This document shows positions 55,031-64,000 of a stretch of 64,000 nt of DNA, piece by piece. The notes beneath the pieces are model-generated. The model saw nothing but the letters and a program-made list of their open reading frames with translations, did no database searches and was not told where the DNA came from. This DNA comes from Chlamydomonas reinhardtii. Lineage: Eukaryota; Chlorophyta; Chlorophyceae; Chlamydomonadales; Chlamydomonadaceae. The stretch is taken from the NCBI RefSeq assembly GCF_000002595.2, contig NC_057020.1, positions 3,203,907 through 3,267,906 on the forward strand. The letters run 5' to 3'. The first letter of the stretch is position 1; each line of letters starts with the position of its first letter. A program made the position numbers and the translations under genes.

Positions 55031-57757
55031 ATGCAACGAGGGCGGCAAAGATCACCTGACAGGTGAGCAAATGGTCACAAACTGTTGTTATTATTATGCT
55101 ACAGAACTATTGTGGTCGCTGACATTGCATAAACGCCGATCAGTGGGTGCCGAGGAGCCCTGCCGATCACCATGCCCACATGCGGCCGAGCACGGAGCAA
55201 GCTAACTCACGAGTACCTGCAGGTGGAATGGAGGGGAGCCGCCAGGTCAGGGCGGGTGGGAGCGGGAGCGCGAGCGCGAGCCGGCTCCCAGAGAGCGGGA
55301 GTATGACGACAGGGACTGGGTCCGCGACCGCTCCCGCAGCCGCTCCCGGTCTCCTCGAGGGCGGTGAGTCTACATGCGCGTATACCCAACAATTCAGATA
55401 CCTGTGGTGTGCAACGTACTGGGAAATGCTGTTGTGGTCACAAGGGGCTCGGAAGGCCGTGACACGGTTTTGGGCTGTGTAGCATGCGCGCCATGCTCAG
55501 CGTGCCACAACCTTTCAGCCCTTCACATGCTCCATCATTCCGAAACCTCCCTCAGCTCTTGCGTGTACTTGCACCACTGACTTCGTCACTTACGTTGATG
55601 CTTTGCAGCTACATGGGAAGCATGAATGTGGGCGGGCCGGCGCGGGGCGGCGGCGGCGGCGGTGGCGGGCCCGGTGGCGGCAGCGGCGGCTGGGGCCCTG
55701 GCGGCGGCGGCCCAGGGCTTGGCCCGGGCGGCGGCATGGGGCCACGCGGGGTAGACGGGCCCCCGCGTGACTACCACCGCTTCCCCCCGCCACAGCACTA
55801 CGGGGCTCAAGGCGGCATGCGTGGCCCAGGCGGCGGCCCCGGGGGCCCTTACGAGCGCGGGCCCCCTGGGGGACCAGTCGACAGGGGCGGCGACAGGGGA
55901 GATTGGGGCAGCGACAGAGCTGGCGACAGGGGCGGCGACAGGGGCGGCGACTGGGGCAGTGACCGGGGTGGCGACAGGGGGGAATGGGGCAGCGACCGCG
56001 GCGGTGACAGGGGCCCCGGGCCGCACGGCACCTACAGCCGCGAGCGGGAGCGGGAGCGGGACAGCCGCAGTGAGGTCAGCGCCTCCACTTCAACGTCCGG
56101 GGACGAGGGTGGGTGGCGAGCGCGTGTCGGCGGCGCGCGTGTGATGCTGCGGGTCGCGATATGGCCTGATGTTGGTTGGGTTGGGAGTTGGGGAATTTAA
56201 GGCGGGTTGCAAATGGCGAGGACGCCTAGAAGCACAGATGGGTACGGCGGGTGCTTGCACGACCCATACACGCCACCTATCTGTCACAGTGCAACCGGTG
56301 CTGCACTCAAAGCTGGCGTCACTGACGGCTTCGTTGGAGTGCTGGACAGCGGCCGGCAACATACCTGCATGCGCCGCGTGCCCCTCTCGCCAACTTCCAC
56401 ACTGCATGCCTTGACGCCGCCTGGCGCTGTAGGTGATCACCGGGGCCAGCGCCGTGGCGGCATGGGCGGCGGCGGAAGGCACAGGCACGGCCGGCCGCCG
56501 CCGCTCAATTCCAGCGGCGCTGTGGACGGCCCTGGGCTCAGCCAAGGCCAGGCCGGCGGCGCAGGCCCCGGCCCCGGCACTGCCACCACCCCCAGCCAAG
56601 CAGCCGCTGCAGCCGCTGCCGCTGCTACAGCTGCTGCTGCCGCGGCCGCCGCGGTGGCGGGTCCGACGCGGCGTGAGACGGAGCTGCAGGCGCGTGTGAC
56701 GACGCTGGAGGCGGAGCTGGAGGCACAAAAGGCGGCGGGCCAGGCAGACAGGAAAAAACTGGATTTTGTCAGCGAGAAGGTGCGGGTGCGCGTGCGGGTA
56801 CGCGTGTAGGTGCGGGGGCAGGGGCGGGGAAGGGAAAGGGATGCGCCTGGACCTGGTAAACCCATCGTGGCGAGGCCGGCACGTTGCCAGGGTGACGCCT
56901 CACCTTCAAGTACAGTCGTCCGAATTGAGGCACGCCGGGGTTTGGCATGCGCTGCGGATTCAAGTACTTTTTTGCGCAAGCTGAGCGCATCCATGGCTGC
57001 AGATGCCCTCACACGCAATACCGTCACCGTATCATTTTGACCCGTAAATGCCCATGCGCGTCCGCCTCCACAGGTCCGGGCGGTGGCTGAGCGCTCCAAG
57101 GCACGTGGCACCATGCTGGTGCGCCTGGTCGGGGCACTGAGGAAGGTGGGCGTCGCACAGGCCGGCGTGGAGGCGGCACAGGCGGAGCTGGCGCGGGCGC
57201 AGGAGGAAATGACCCTGGTGAGGGCGCGTCATTAAAGAGAGGTTTAGGAATGGTCTTTGCGCTGTTTTGCCGCGTTGATGTTGTCGCAGTTGCTTGGCTG
57301 TTGCTGTCCTGTATTTGCAAAGGGAGCGCTAAGGCGCCGGTGCCCTACACGTAAGTGCGTCACACGGGGTGGCATGGGCATGCGCAGCCGGCCGTCACAG
57401 CGCCACTCGTAATTACAAATGCGGGTCGCACCTAGCACACTCACGGTCGCGCCCGCCTGCTCGCCGTCATCTCCACAGGTGGTGCAGCAGGCAACCATGA
57501 TGGTCGAGAGCGAGGAGGCGCAGTACGCGGGGGCCGCCCGGACCGACGGTGCCAATGGCCAACAGCAGCAGCAACAGCAGCAACAGCAGCAACAGCAGCA
57601 ACAGCAGCAACTGCAGCCGGGGAATATGGACACAGACGGGCCGCCTCCGCCTCCACCGGAGCCGGGGAGCAATGAGCTCCCGCTGGGGCCAGACGGCAGG
57701 CCGCGGGGCATGCCCGGTGGCCTGAGCTTTAAGCTCAAGATTCCGACAAATGTTTGA
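55031..57757 (+). CDS. RS/RGG-rich coiled-coil polyQ protein, probable RNA-associated factor
   Basis: No known family recognised. Six exons keep phase: 55031-55062, 55223-55363, 55609-56108, 56433-56779, 57074-57217, 57479-57757, giving about 480 residues. Residues 1-60 are an RS-like domain: MQRGRQRSPDR, WEREREREPAP, DRSRSRSRSPRGR. Next a Gly-rich zone with GGP and repeated GGDRG/WGSDR units (about residues 60-225), then another RS/RE patch (SREREREREDSRS-like) and an Ala-rich segment. From about residue 300 a coiled coil is evident (ETELQARVTTLEAELEAQKA, LVRLVGALRKVGVAQAGVEA, AELARAQEEM). A polyQ tract follows and the C-terminus is GLSFKLKIPTNV. The layout suggests a nuclear RNA-processing scaffold; that is inference from composition alone. 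The first exon is only 32 nt, but its phase and RS composition match. Confidence 0.75.
57561..57611 (+). repeat. CAG/CAA repeat encoding polyglutamine
   Basis: About 17 consecutive Gln codons in the last exon of the RS/RGG gene; CAA interruptions occur every three codons. Confidence 0.95.
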
Positions 57758-58624
57758 TGCGATGGTGCTGTGTTGTGCCGGTGGGAAAGGCGCGCTCTAC
57801 ACCTGTTGTTGGGGGGTAGAGCCTGCACCGCCAGTACGGCACGGCTGCTGAGAGCGTTTCGGCGGTACGGGACTGGTGCGGAGGGCACGAGGTATAGGCG
57901 CCTGACGCCTATGTGCATAGGCATACGAGTTGCAGGCCTTGCAACTGACGGAATCGGGATTTAGATTGCTAGTGTGGGCTCAAGTTGACCGAATGCTGCG
58001 CAGGTGTTGCGGGAACAGTTGCGGGAGACACCTGCTGACCCGCATGCTGTTAACAGGCATGGTTTCGGCTGGCGGCCCCCTCGGGAACATGCACCCCTAC
58101 GTGAATCTGGTCGCAGGATGCATGGTGCGTGTGCTGCTGCTCGTCTGGCATGTTGTGGCAGCTGGCGCATATCTAATGTTGGCGCGTGTAAGCTGTTCGC
58201 CGCCGCGCTATATCAAGCACTCGTGGGGACTTCGGGTTATAACAAGATGGCAATCCTTGCATGCCATTCGTTGGAGGTTGTAGCCAAGGGGGGATTGCGG
58301 CAATACTAGGGATTCCCCTGGGCAACTGCGGGGATGCGCGGGAGGGGCGGCAGGGCCGCAGGGGTGGGCACGAATCGCATGCCAGCTGAGCCGGGTGAGT
58401 GATTATTGCAGCAGTAGTGCTGGCTGAAAGATGTTATAGCGCTGCAGCATATTTGTTCAGATCAGACCCGGTGAAGCCGGGAGCTGAACCTCGCAGAAAC
58501 TCAAACCTTAAGTTTTTCCTTACCGTTGTGTCAAAATGATCATTCTTGAGACTCTTAACAATAAAGAGGCGTTGTTAGGCATAGGGAACTCAGTTGCCAT
58601 GCATAGAAACTAGCGCGAGGAACG
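57758..58624. other. Intergenic region, no gene seen
   Basis: 3' UTR of the RS/RGG gene with a TGTAA at 58187-58191, then the promoter of the glycosyltransferase-like gene; the last ~200 bp are AT-richer. Confidence 0.45.
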
Positions 58625-60516
58625 ATGCAACAGTCGACTCGTTCGCCTACGTGCGCCTGGCCGGGGCCTGGCAGCTCACATTCAAGGCTTCTCCTCGTGC
58701 TGCTGGTCGCACTCCTGGGAGGCGATGCCTTCATCCCGGGCGGCTCTCGACTCGACGGCAGCCCACGCCTCGGCGTCGCCGCGCACGCCTTGGGCCGCGC
58801 CGACGGGACCGCGGCGAAGGACCCGCACGTTGCCAACCTGGGTGACTGTCCGTCCTTGCGCATCGCCGTCGTCAATGGCGTGCCGTACCACTATGAGGTT
58901 CTGGCGGGTCTGCTTCACGTGCTGCGGCCGTACGCGGACCGCACCGACGTCTTCCTCAACCCCTACACGCGATCCTCCAGCTCCGACGGCGCGTGGGAGA
59001 TCCTGCGCTGGTCCAAGGCGCGCTTCGTGATGCTGACGCGCAGCGCGCTTGCATCGCTCGCAAAGAAGAAGCCGGAGTATGACCTGGTAATCTTGGTCAG
59101 TCCCGACTACGAGCTAGACGCCAACGCCGCGCTGCTGCGATACGTCCAGCGGCGCCTGACGGTTGCGTTCGTACACAACAGCGATTTCAACCAGACGCAG
59201 CGCCTTATTGAGGTCGCGGCCGGCACCGCCGACGAGCTGCGCCTCAACTCCAGCAGGGCCAGCAGCGCGCTGGTGGACCAGGGCAGCAGCGTCGTGCGCG
59301 TGGGCAGCCGCGGGGCGCTGGAGCACACGGCCGCGGGGAATCTGGTTGCTTCGGATGTGCGGCTGGTGACACTGTCGCCGCACACAGCGGCGTCACTGGC
59401 GGAGGCGACGGGCCGGCCGACGGAATGGATCCTGGCGGTGTACCCGTTCCAGCCGCGCACCGACTGCCTGCAGGCCACGGAGGTGGACCTGCTGGGGCGC
59501 TGCCTCAAGGGCTTCGGCATGCAGGTATTGTGTGCGTGTCTGTGTGTGTTAAAGAGCACGAGGAAAGCAAAGCGTGAAGACAATATGGGTATGTATATAT
59601 ATATATATATGTGTGTGTGTGTTGTGTGTGGGGTGTGTGTATGTATGTGTGTGCGTGTGTGGTACGGGTGGTATGCGGATGGAGTATGGGGTGGCAGGTG
59701 CGTGCGTGTGCACGACGCACGGAGTTCCGCCGTTGGAGCGCGTCATTCGGCATTTTGTGTGCGCAGCGGCAGGTACAATGCCAGCAGCGATGGCGGTTAC
59801 GAAATGACCCCCCCAAAGGAAAAGCCGCGATTCAAGAACATGCCGCCCGCTAACCCGCCTTCCTGATGCGTGTCCTCCTCCCGCCTGGCCGCCCTCGCAC
59901 CTGCCAGGGCAAGTTCTCCAATCTGCGCCGCAACTACAGCTCCATCTGGCGACAGCTCCAGGGGCGCCGTGCCGAGCTCACCACGGGGCCCGCGGCGCCA
60001 CTGTTCGGCATCCGCCTGCTGGGCAAGGGCCAGGGCGACCGGCTGGGCATACCGCCAGAGCTGGAGCCGCACGTCACCCTGCTGCGCCGCCTCCACTTCC
60101 GCACCTTCTACGAGGCCATCCACCACACCTTTGCGCTCATCCCCGCGCTCGCCAGCAACAAGTACTACTCCCACAAGTTCTCGTCGACCATCTTGTCGAG
60201 TCTGATCTCTGGCACGCCCATGATCGCGGACCGGCGCTTCCTTTCGGCCTACGGCATGTTCAATGAGAGCGAGGTGTACCTGCAGCGGGAGGGGGAGCAG
60301 GAGGTGGACGTCATGCTTCGCGTGCTGCGCACGCCGGCGGAGCAGCTGCTCGCCGTGCGGCGCGCGCTGCTGGACCTGCGGGCGCGGCTGAACGTGCGGG
60401 CGCGGCTGTTCCTGAAGGAGGAGCTGGAGGCGCTGTGTGCCGGGAGTGTGGGGTGGCGGGACAGGGTCAATGCGGGGAAGGGCGCGGCGGCCGGCGAGGC
60501 GGGGCGAGGCGGGTGA
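58625..60516 (+). CDS. Type II membrane glycosyltransferase-like protein
   Basis: Exons 58625-59524 and 59908-60516 join in phase 0 to 502 residues. A short basic N-terminus and one hydrophobic segment (SRLLLVLLVALLGGDAF, residues ~20-36) fit a Golgi type II anchor or a signal peptide. The luminal part starts LRIAVVNGVPYHYEVLAGLL and shows alternating beta/alpha text (YDLVILVSPDYELDANAALL, RLTVAFVHNSDFNQTQRLIE). The second exon has TLLRRLHFRTFYEAIHHTFA and YYSHKFSSTILSSLISGTPM followed by IAD. The K-x-S-S-T-x6-G-x-P block is typical of the donor-sugar site in GT-B glycosyltransferases. The acceptor and sugar cannot be read, and the CAZy family is not assigned. The intron contains an AT/GT microsatellite. 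A TGTAA at 60716-60720 may end the transcript. Confidence 0.75.
59593..59666. repeat. (AT)n/(GT)n microsatellite in an intron
   Basis: A TATATA run followed by GT-rich sequence inside the only intron of the glycosyltransferase-like gene. Confidence 0.85.
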
Positions 60517-61479
60517 GAAACGCCATGCCTGGTAACTTCGGCTGTGCTGGCAGATGAGGCAGTGATGTGCATACGCAGAGGCAGGAGTGGGCAATGAACG
60601 GGGCGGGCAACAACACCGAAGTTCACTGCTGGTTTCCGCACGAGTACCGTATAGCGAGTAGGGGAAACCTGGGTTTCCTGCGCACCGTAACGCATTCGGC
60701 AGCCGCCCCCTACCGTGTAAGAAGACGTGCGTTCTCTGTTTGCAGGTATCCTTATGAGCGAGTTGGTAATGGATTTGGCACGTTTGAGAGGCAATGCGAA
60801 CTTGACCATGAGGTTTTACAGGAGTGCATGCAGTGCAAGGAAACGGGACGTCTATCTGAAGGTCTTTCAACCGGACCTTTGAGACTTGCAGACAAGGACA
60901 TAGGAGTCAATACCCAACGTTCCGGATAATGCCGTGTGGATGCTGCAGGCTTGTCGTCATTATGACGGCACATGCACATGTTGGTTGTCAAAGGTCCACA
61001 ATTCACATAAATATCTAGCTACCGGTATGTGGTAGTGTGGTCGGAAGGTGACAGCCACCGTGCCACCATGCAAAATGAGGAACGTATCATCCCGGCCGCA
61101 TCTCGTGCATTAATCGTAGTTTGTACGTGCCGCGCATCCATACGTCTGAAGCAGCTGCCTGTCTGAAGCAGCTACTCCTCTGCTGTCACGGTCTCCTGAC
61201 GTCCTGCCGAGCAGCAGATGGGCAGCAACCCGCCAGCATCAACTTCTGAGCTCTTGCAGTTGTAAGGAAGGTTAAAGAAGTCCGGCAACCTGTAACACAC
61301 AGCTTTCATGTGCTCGACACTCTTGGTCTCAGACATGACCATTCACAGTGCCTGGCGCAAACAGTAGAATTTCACAGCACCCGGTTATATACATCCCATC
61401 GCTCACTGGCAACCCACACGAGCACTTGCAGCTCTCTTCCAGCGGGGGCTTGCTCCAGCACCGCCCAGCGCTCAGTACC
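60517..61479. other. Intergenic region, no gene seen
   Basis: Contains the candidate poly(A) signal at 60716-60720 and AT-richer sequence after 60950. No exon with splice support. Confidence 0.45.
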
Positions 61480-61534
61480 TCAGTCAATTGTGTTGAAGGC
61501 CCCCTGGTCCAGGAAACGGTATGCACGGGCGAAC
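61480..61534 (-). CDS. Candidate terminal exon of the right-edge gene
   Basis: After a CATCAG acceptor (minus strand) the frame reads FARAYRFLDQGAFNTID and stops at 61482-61480. The peptide looks protein-like and could be the C-terminus of the large minus-strand gene to the right, but the exons between 61535 and 62403 could not be joined. It could equally be chance. Confidence 0.25.
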
Positions 61535-62403
61535 CTGATGCGCGAGTATCAGACCCTCAATGGACGTCACAAGAATTGCCGCAAGGTATCATACATTCAC
61601 GTCAGGCACCGGATGTTGATTGCATCCACATCCGAGCATTCTAGACTTACCATACCGTGTTCACAAGCCTTCCTGCCATTTCCATATGTACAAGCATACG
61701 CAATTCACTATACCAAACATGCATGTCCGCCGGCACTGCAGAAGTGCCCTGTAGCAACGCGTCAAAGACATCCCTTCTTGGACTGGGGCTTGGCTTCCCC
61801 TGCTAACATCATACTTCAGCGCGCGAAGCCTGCTTGCCGGTGCCTGCCTGTATGGGATGTCCCGTACCGCTTATGTCTGATGCGTCCGACTTATCCCAGC
61901 TAACGGCTCAGCAACCGTGCCTCGATGATGGGCTCCGAGCCCAAACCCCGTTGCGGCAAGTGCTTAAGAGTAAGTAGGAGCACGGCTGCTCGGGCCCACG
62001 CTAATACCGGCCTCGCTCTCAACCGCCTCTGCGTTGCAGTCAGACACCAGCTGGCAGCACCGTGGCGAGGACTCGCCCCAACCGCCGTGCCGTGCATGGC
62101 CTGCAGCCGCAACTGCCGCGGCAGCCACAGCCGCCCAGGCAAGCTCCGCCGGCCCGGCGGGCCCAGCAGCTGCGGATGGCGCGCCCAGCTGCCTCAAAGT
62201 TGCCATGCCACTGACGCCAGTGCGCTACTGCTCGACATGGTTGCGGCTGCCGCACCGTCTCCCGCGGCCGCTGCCAGCACCAACCTGCCGCATACAGCAT
62301 CACATTCTGCCGCGGCTAAGTCCGGCGTCGGGGCCTCGAAGGGCGGCGCGCGGGGGCCATCGGCGTGCCCTGCGGCCCGCTGGCGTGTCCGGCGCTAGCT
62401 GGA

Positions 62404-64000
62404 TCACGGTGGCCGCAGGAATGCGTTCAGCGCCGCCGATAAGCTGGGCCGTGTGCCAGCAGCCAGCGCTGCTGCTGCTGCTTGGTCCACCTGCCGCTGC
62501 AGCGGCAATGACGCCGCGCTGTCGCAGGTTGCGGCAGCGCCTCCACCGTCGCTTCGGGCCTCGTATACACATGCAGCCGCCGCCGCACAACCCTGCTCGC
62601 TTTGCCGCACACCCGCTTGCCGGGTGGGCCCTGCCCCTGTCGCCACCGCGGCTGCCACCGCACCGGCGCTGGCAGCAAACGCGGTGCCGAGGCCGATTGC
62701 ACCTATGGTGGTGCGCCGCCGCTGTTGCTGTTGCTGCATACTTCCTGCTGGTGAGGTCGCTGGCATGTGAAGCGTGAGCTGCGCCGGCGGCGAGCCAACT
62801 GCGGGGAACGGGTGCAGCACACCCGACACACCCGCAATTGACAGTCGGCTGGGGGGTCGCGTGAATGAGGCGCTCGGCAGGCCTCCACTGGGCAGGGGCC
62901 CTGTGGACGGCAGGGACGTCACACTGTACCCCTGAGGCCCCATCCCTCGGCCGCAATGCCCCGTGGGCGACTGACCCGTGGGCGAGCGGGTCACTCCGGC
63001 TGAGGGGCTGATGTGGCCATCCCGGTGCAGCGGCTGCAACGGCGGCGACGACAGCGTGAGTTGGAGATCGGATGCGCGCCGGCTGCCTGCACCTGTAGGA
63101 GCCGTGCCGGGAGCAGACGACAGGGGTGCCCGCCGTCCTGGCGACCAGTATGAGGACACGCCGCCGGACACATCGGAGCGCCTCTCGTAAAGGCTGGCAG
63201 GAGGAGGCGCAGGCAAGCAGGCGATGATGCGGGCCGGCGCATCACCCGCCTCCATGCCCGCGTCAGCTGCAGCCGCCGCCGCAGCCGCCGCCGCCACCGC
63301 TACGCTTGCTACAGCCATATGACGGCCGCTGTTGTGGCTGATGCCTTGGCTGTAGCTCTGGCTGACGGGGGCCTCGCCACCGGTCTCCTCGTGTCGGTGC
63401 TCGGTAATGGAGAAGAGGTCGGCGGCTGGGCTGCGGCCGCCGGCACCCAGTCCACCCATCGGCGCCGAGCTGGAACCGGGCGACTGGAGCGGCACCGGCC
63501 GCGCCTCCCAATCCCAGGGCGGCTGCCCATGTTGCTGCGCGTCCGGGGTAACGATGCGGCCTGTCGCCGCCCTTCCAGCGCCGGCTGCGCCGACCGGCAG
63601 GCCGGCAATCAGCTCCTCGGCTCCCCCAACCTCCACAAACACATCGCCCGCCTCAACTAACGAGATTGAGAGGCCTGCAGCCGATGTAGATACCACCAGG
63701 CCGTCGGCGCCCCCACCACTAACTCCACCGCCGCCTCCGGCCCCCCCTCCGCCCCCACCGCTGCCTGTTCCGCTGGCTCCGCGGCGCAGGTGGCGGCTGC
63801 TGTTGTTGCGGCTGCCTGCCGCGCCGTACGCTGCAGCCATTAGCAGGCTGCCACTGCCGCTGGGCCCGCGGCCAGCCGGAATGCCTCCACCACTGCCGCG
63901 CTCCGCGCCCGCCGCCGTCGTGTATGCAGCTGACACCGGTGAGCCATTGCCTGCATTACTGCGGCTGCGCTCGCGCCGCAGGATGGCCGCCGCGGCCGCG
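62404..64000 (-). CDS. Large low-complexity protein, partial, running off the right edge
   Basis: One frame is open on the minus strand from the right edge to a TGA at 62406-62404, about 530 codons, without ATG at its true start. At the edge it reads AAILRRERSRSNAGNGSPVS; then a Gly-rich linker, a short ordered-looking piece (DGLVVSTSAAGLSISLVEAG, DVFVEVGGAEELIAGLPVGA), and long Ser/Pro/Gly/Ala-rich stretches with possible phosphosites (SVTSLPSTGPLPSGGLPSAS, FTRPPSRLSIAGVSGV). Long disordered regions of this kind are common in Chlamydomonas signalling proteins such as kinases and cyclases. No catalytic domain lies in the window. A GTGATC donor near the TGA means the frame may instead splice onward toward 61480. 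Confidence 0.6.
   Translation of the reverse strand, partial: AAAAAILRRERSRSNAGNGSPVSAAYTTAAGAERGSGGGIPAGRGPSGSGSLLMAAAYGAAGSRNNSSRHLRRGASGTGSGGGGGGAGGGGGVSGGGADGLVVSTSAAGLSISLVEAGDVFVEVGGAEELIAGLPVGAAGAGRAATGRIVTPDAQQHGQPPWDWEARPVPLQSPGSSSAPMGGLGAGGRSPAADLFSITEHRHEETGGEAPVSQSYSQGISHNSGRHMAVASVAVAAAAAAAAAADAGMEAGDAPARIIACLPAPPPASLYERRSDVSGGVSSYWSPGRRAPLSSAPGTAPTGAGSRRASDLQLTLSSPPLQPLHRDGHISPSAGVTRSPTGQSPTGHCGRGMGPQGYSVTSLPSTGPLPSGGLPSASFTRPPSRLSIAGVSGVLHPFPAVGSPPAQLTLHMPATSPAGSMQQQQQRRRTTIGAIGLGTAFAASAGAVAAAVATGAGPTRQAGVRQSEQGCAAAAACVYEARSDGGGAAATCDSAASLPLQRQVDQAAAAALAAGTRPSLSAALNAFLRPP

Noticed and set aside
59763-59866. Extra exon in the glycosyltransferase-like gene (GRYNASSDGGYEM)
   Set aside because: It is in frame with exon 1 read-through only, ends in a stop, and the direct splice 59524/59908 keeps phase.
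61925-62400. Possible plus-strand gene start (MMGSEPKPRCGKCLR, donor GTAAGT, acceptor before 62040)
   Set aside because: The splice signals look good, but the continuing frame becomes Ala/Pro low complexity that is equally open on the minus strand, where a long frame from the right edge is stronger. Left undecided.
1-64000. CRISPR arrays, rRNA genes, bacterial operons
   Set aside because: None seen; the spaced repeats are microsatellites or duplicated blocks and the genes are intron-rich nuclear genes.

Overview
The window is nuclear DNA of a unicellular green alga of the Chlamydomonas/volvocine type. The evidence is GC-rich sequence, genes cut into many short exons by GT-AG introns (often GTGAGT, GTGCGT or GTAGGT donors), TGTAA-type polyadenylation signals, long (AC)n/(GT)n tracts inside introns, RR(S)LL motifs in a secreted protein, and cilia genes beside chloroplast- and mitochondrion-targeted genes. 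All assignments come from reading translated exons and checking splice phase by hand; no database was searched.

Left gene block (1-24.7 kb): a 3-ketoacyl-CoA synthase running off the left edge (-), mitochondrial ribosomal protein uL11 (+), a THUMP-domain RlmL-type rRNA methyltransferase with a transit-like N-terminus (-), a small unidentified gene (-), a secreted Gly/Tyr-rich acidic protein (+), the ciliary GTPase RABL2 (-) head-to-head with CFAP418/C8orf37 (+), an FBXO31-like F-box protein (-), and MPDU1 (+), needed for dolichol-linked mannose donors.

Repeat block (about 25.1-40.6 kb): duplicated sequence blocks, called A, B and C here, occur twice in different arrangements. They carry pieces of unclassified multi-exon genes: a CCHC-like zinc finger, Gln-rich coiled coils, and a pair of KH-like paralogues in inverted orientation. 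The block also holds a 31-bp hairpin and a LINE 3' fragment. No reverse transcriptase core, transposase, integrase or capsid was recognised in blocks A-C.

Right gene block (41-64 kb): a YIPF1/2-type Golgi membrane protein (-), an uncharacterised beta-rich protein (+), mitochondrial processing peptidase alpha (+), an atypical short-chain dehydrogenase (+), an RS/RGG/coiled-coil/polyQ protein (+), a type II membrane glycosyltransferase-like protein (+), and a large disordered protein running off the right edge (-).

Four neighbouring pairs are divergent with 297-408 bp between start codons (KCS/uL11m, RABL2/CFAP418, FBXO31/MPDU1, YIPF1/beta-rich protein), so shared promoters are likely. RABL2/CFAP418 is the clearest functional pairing, since both are linked to cilia.
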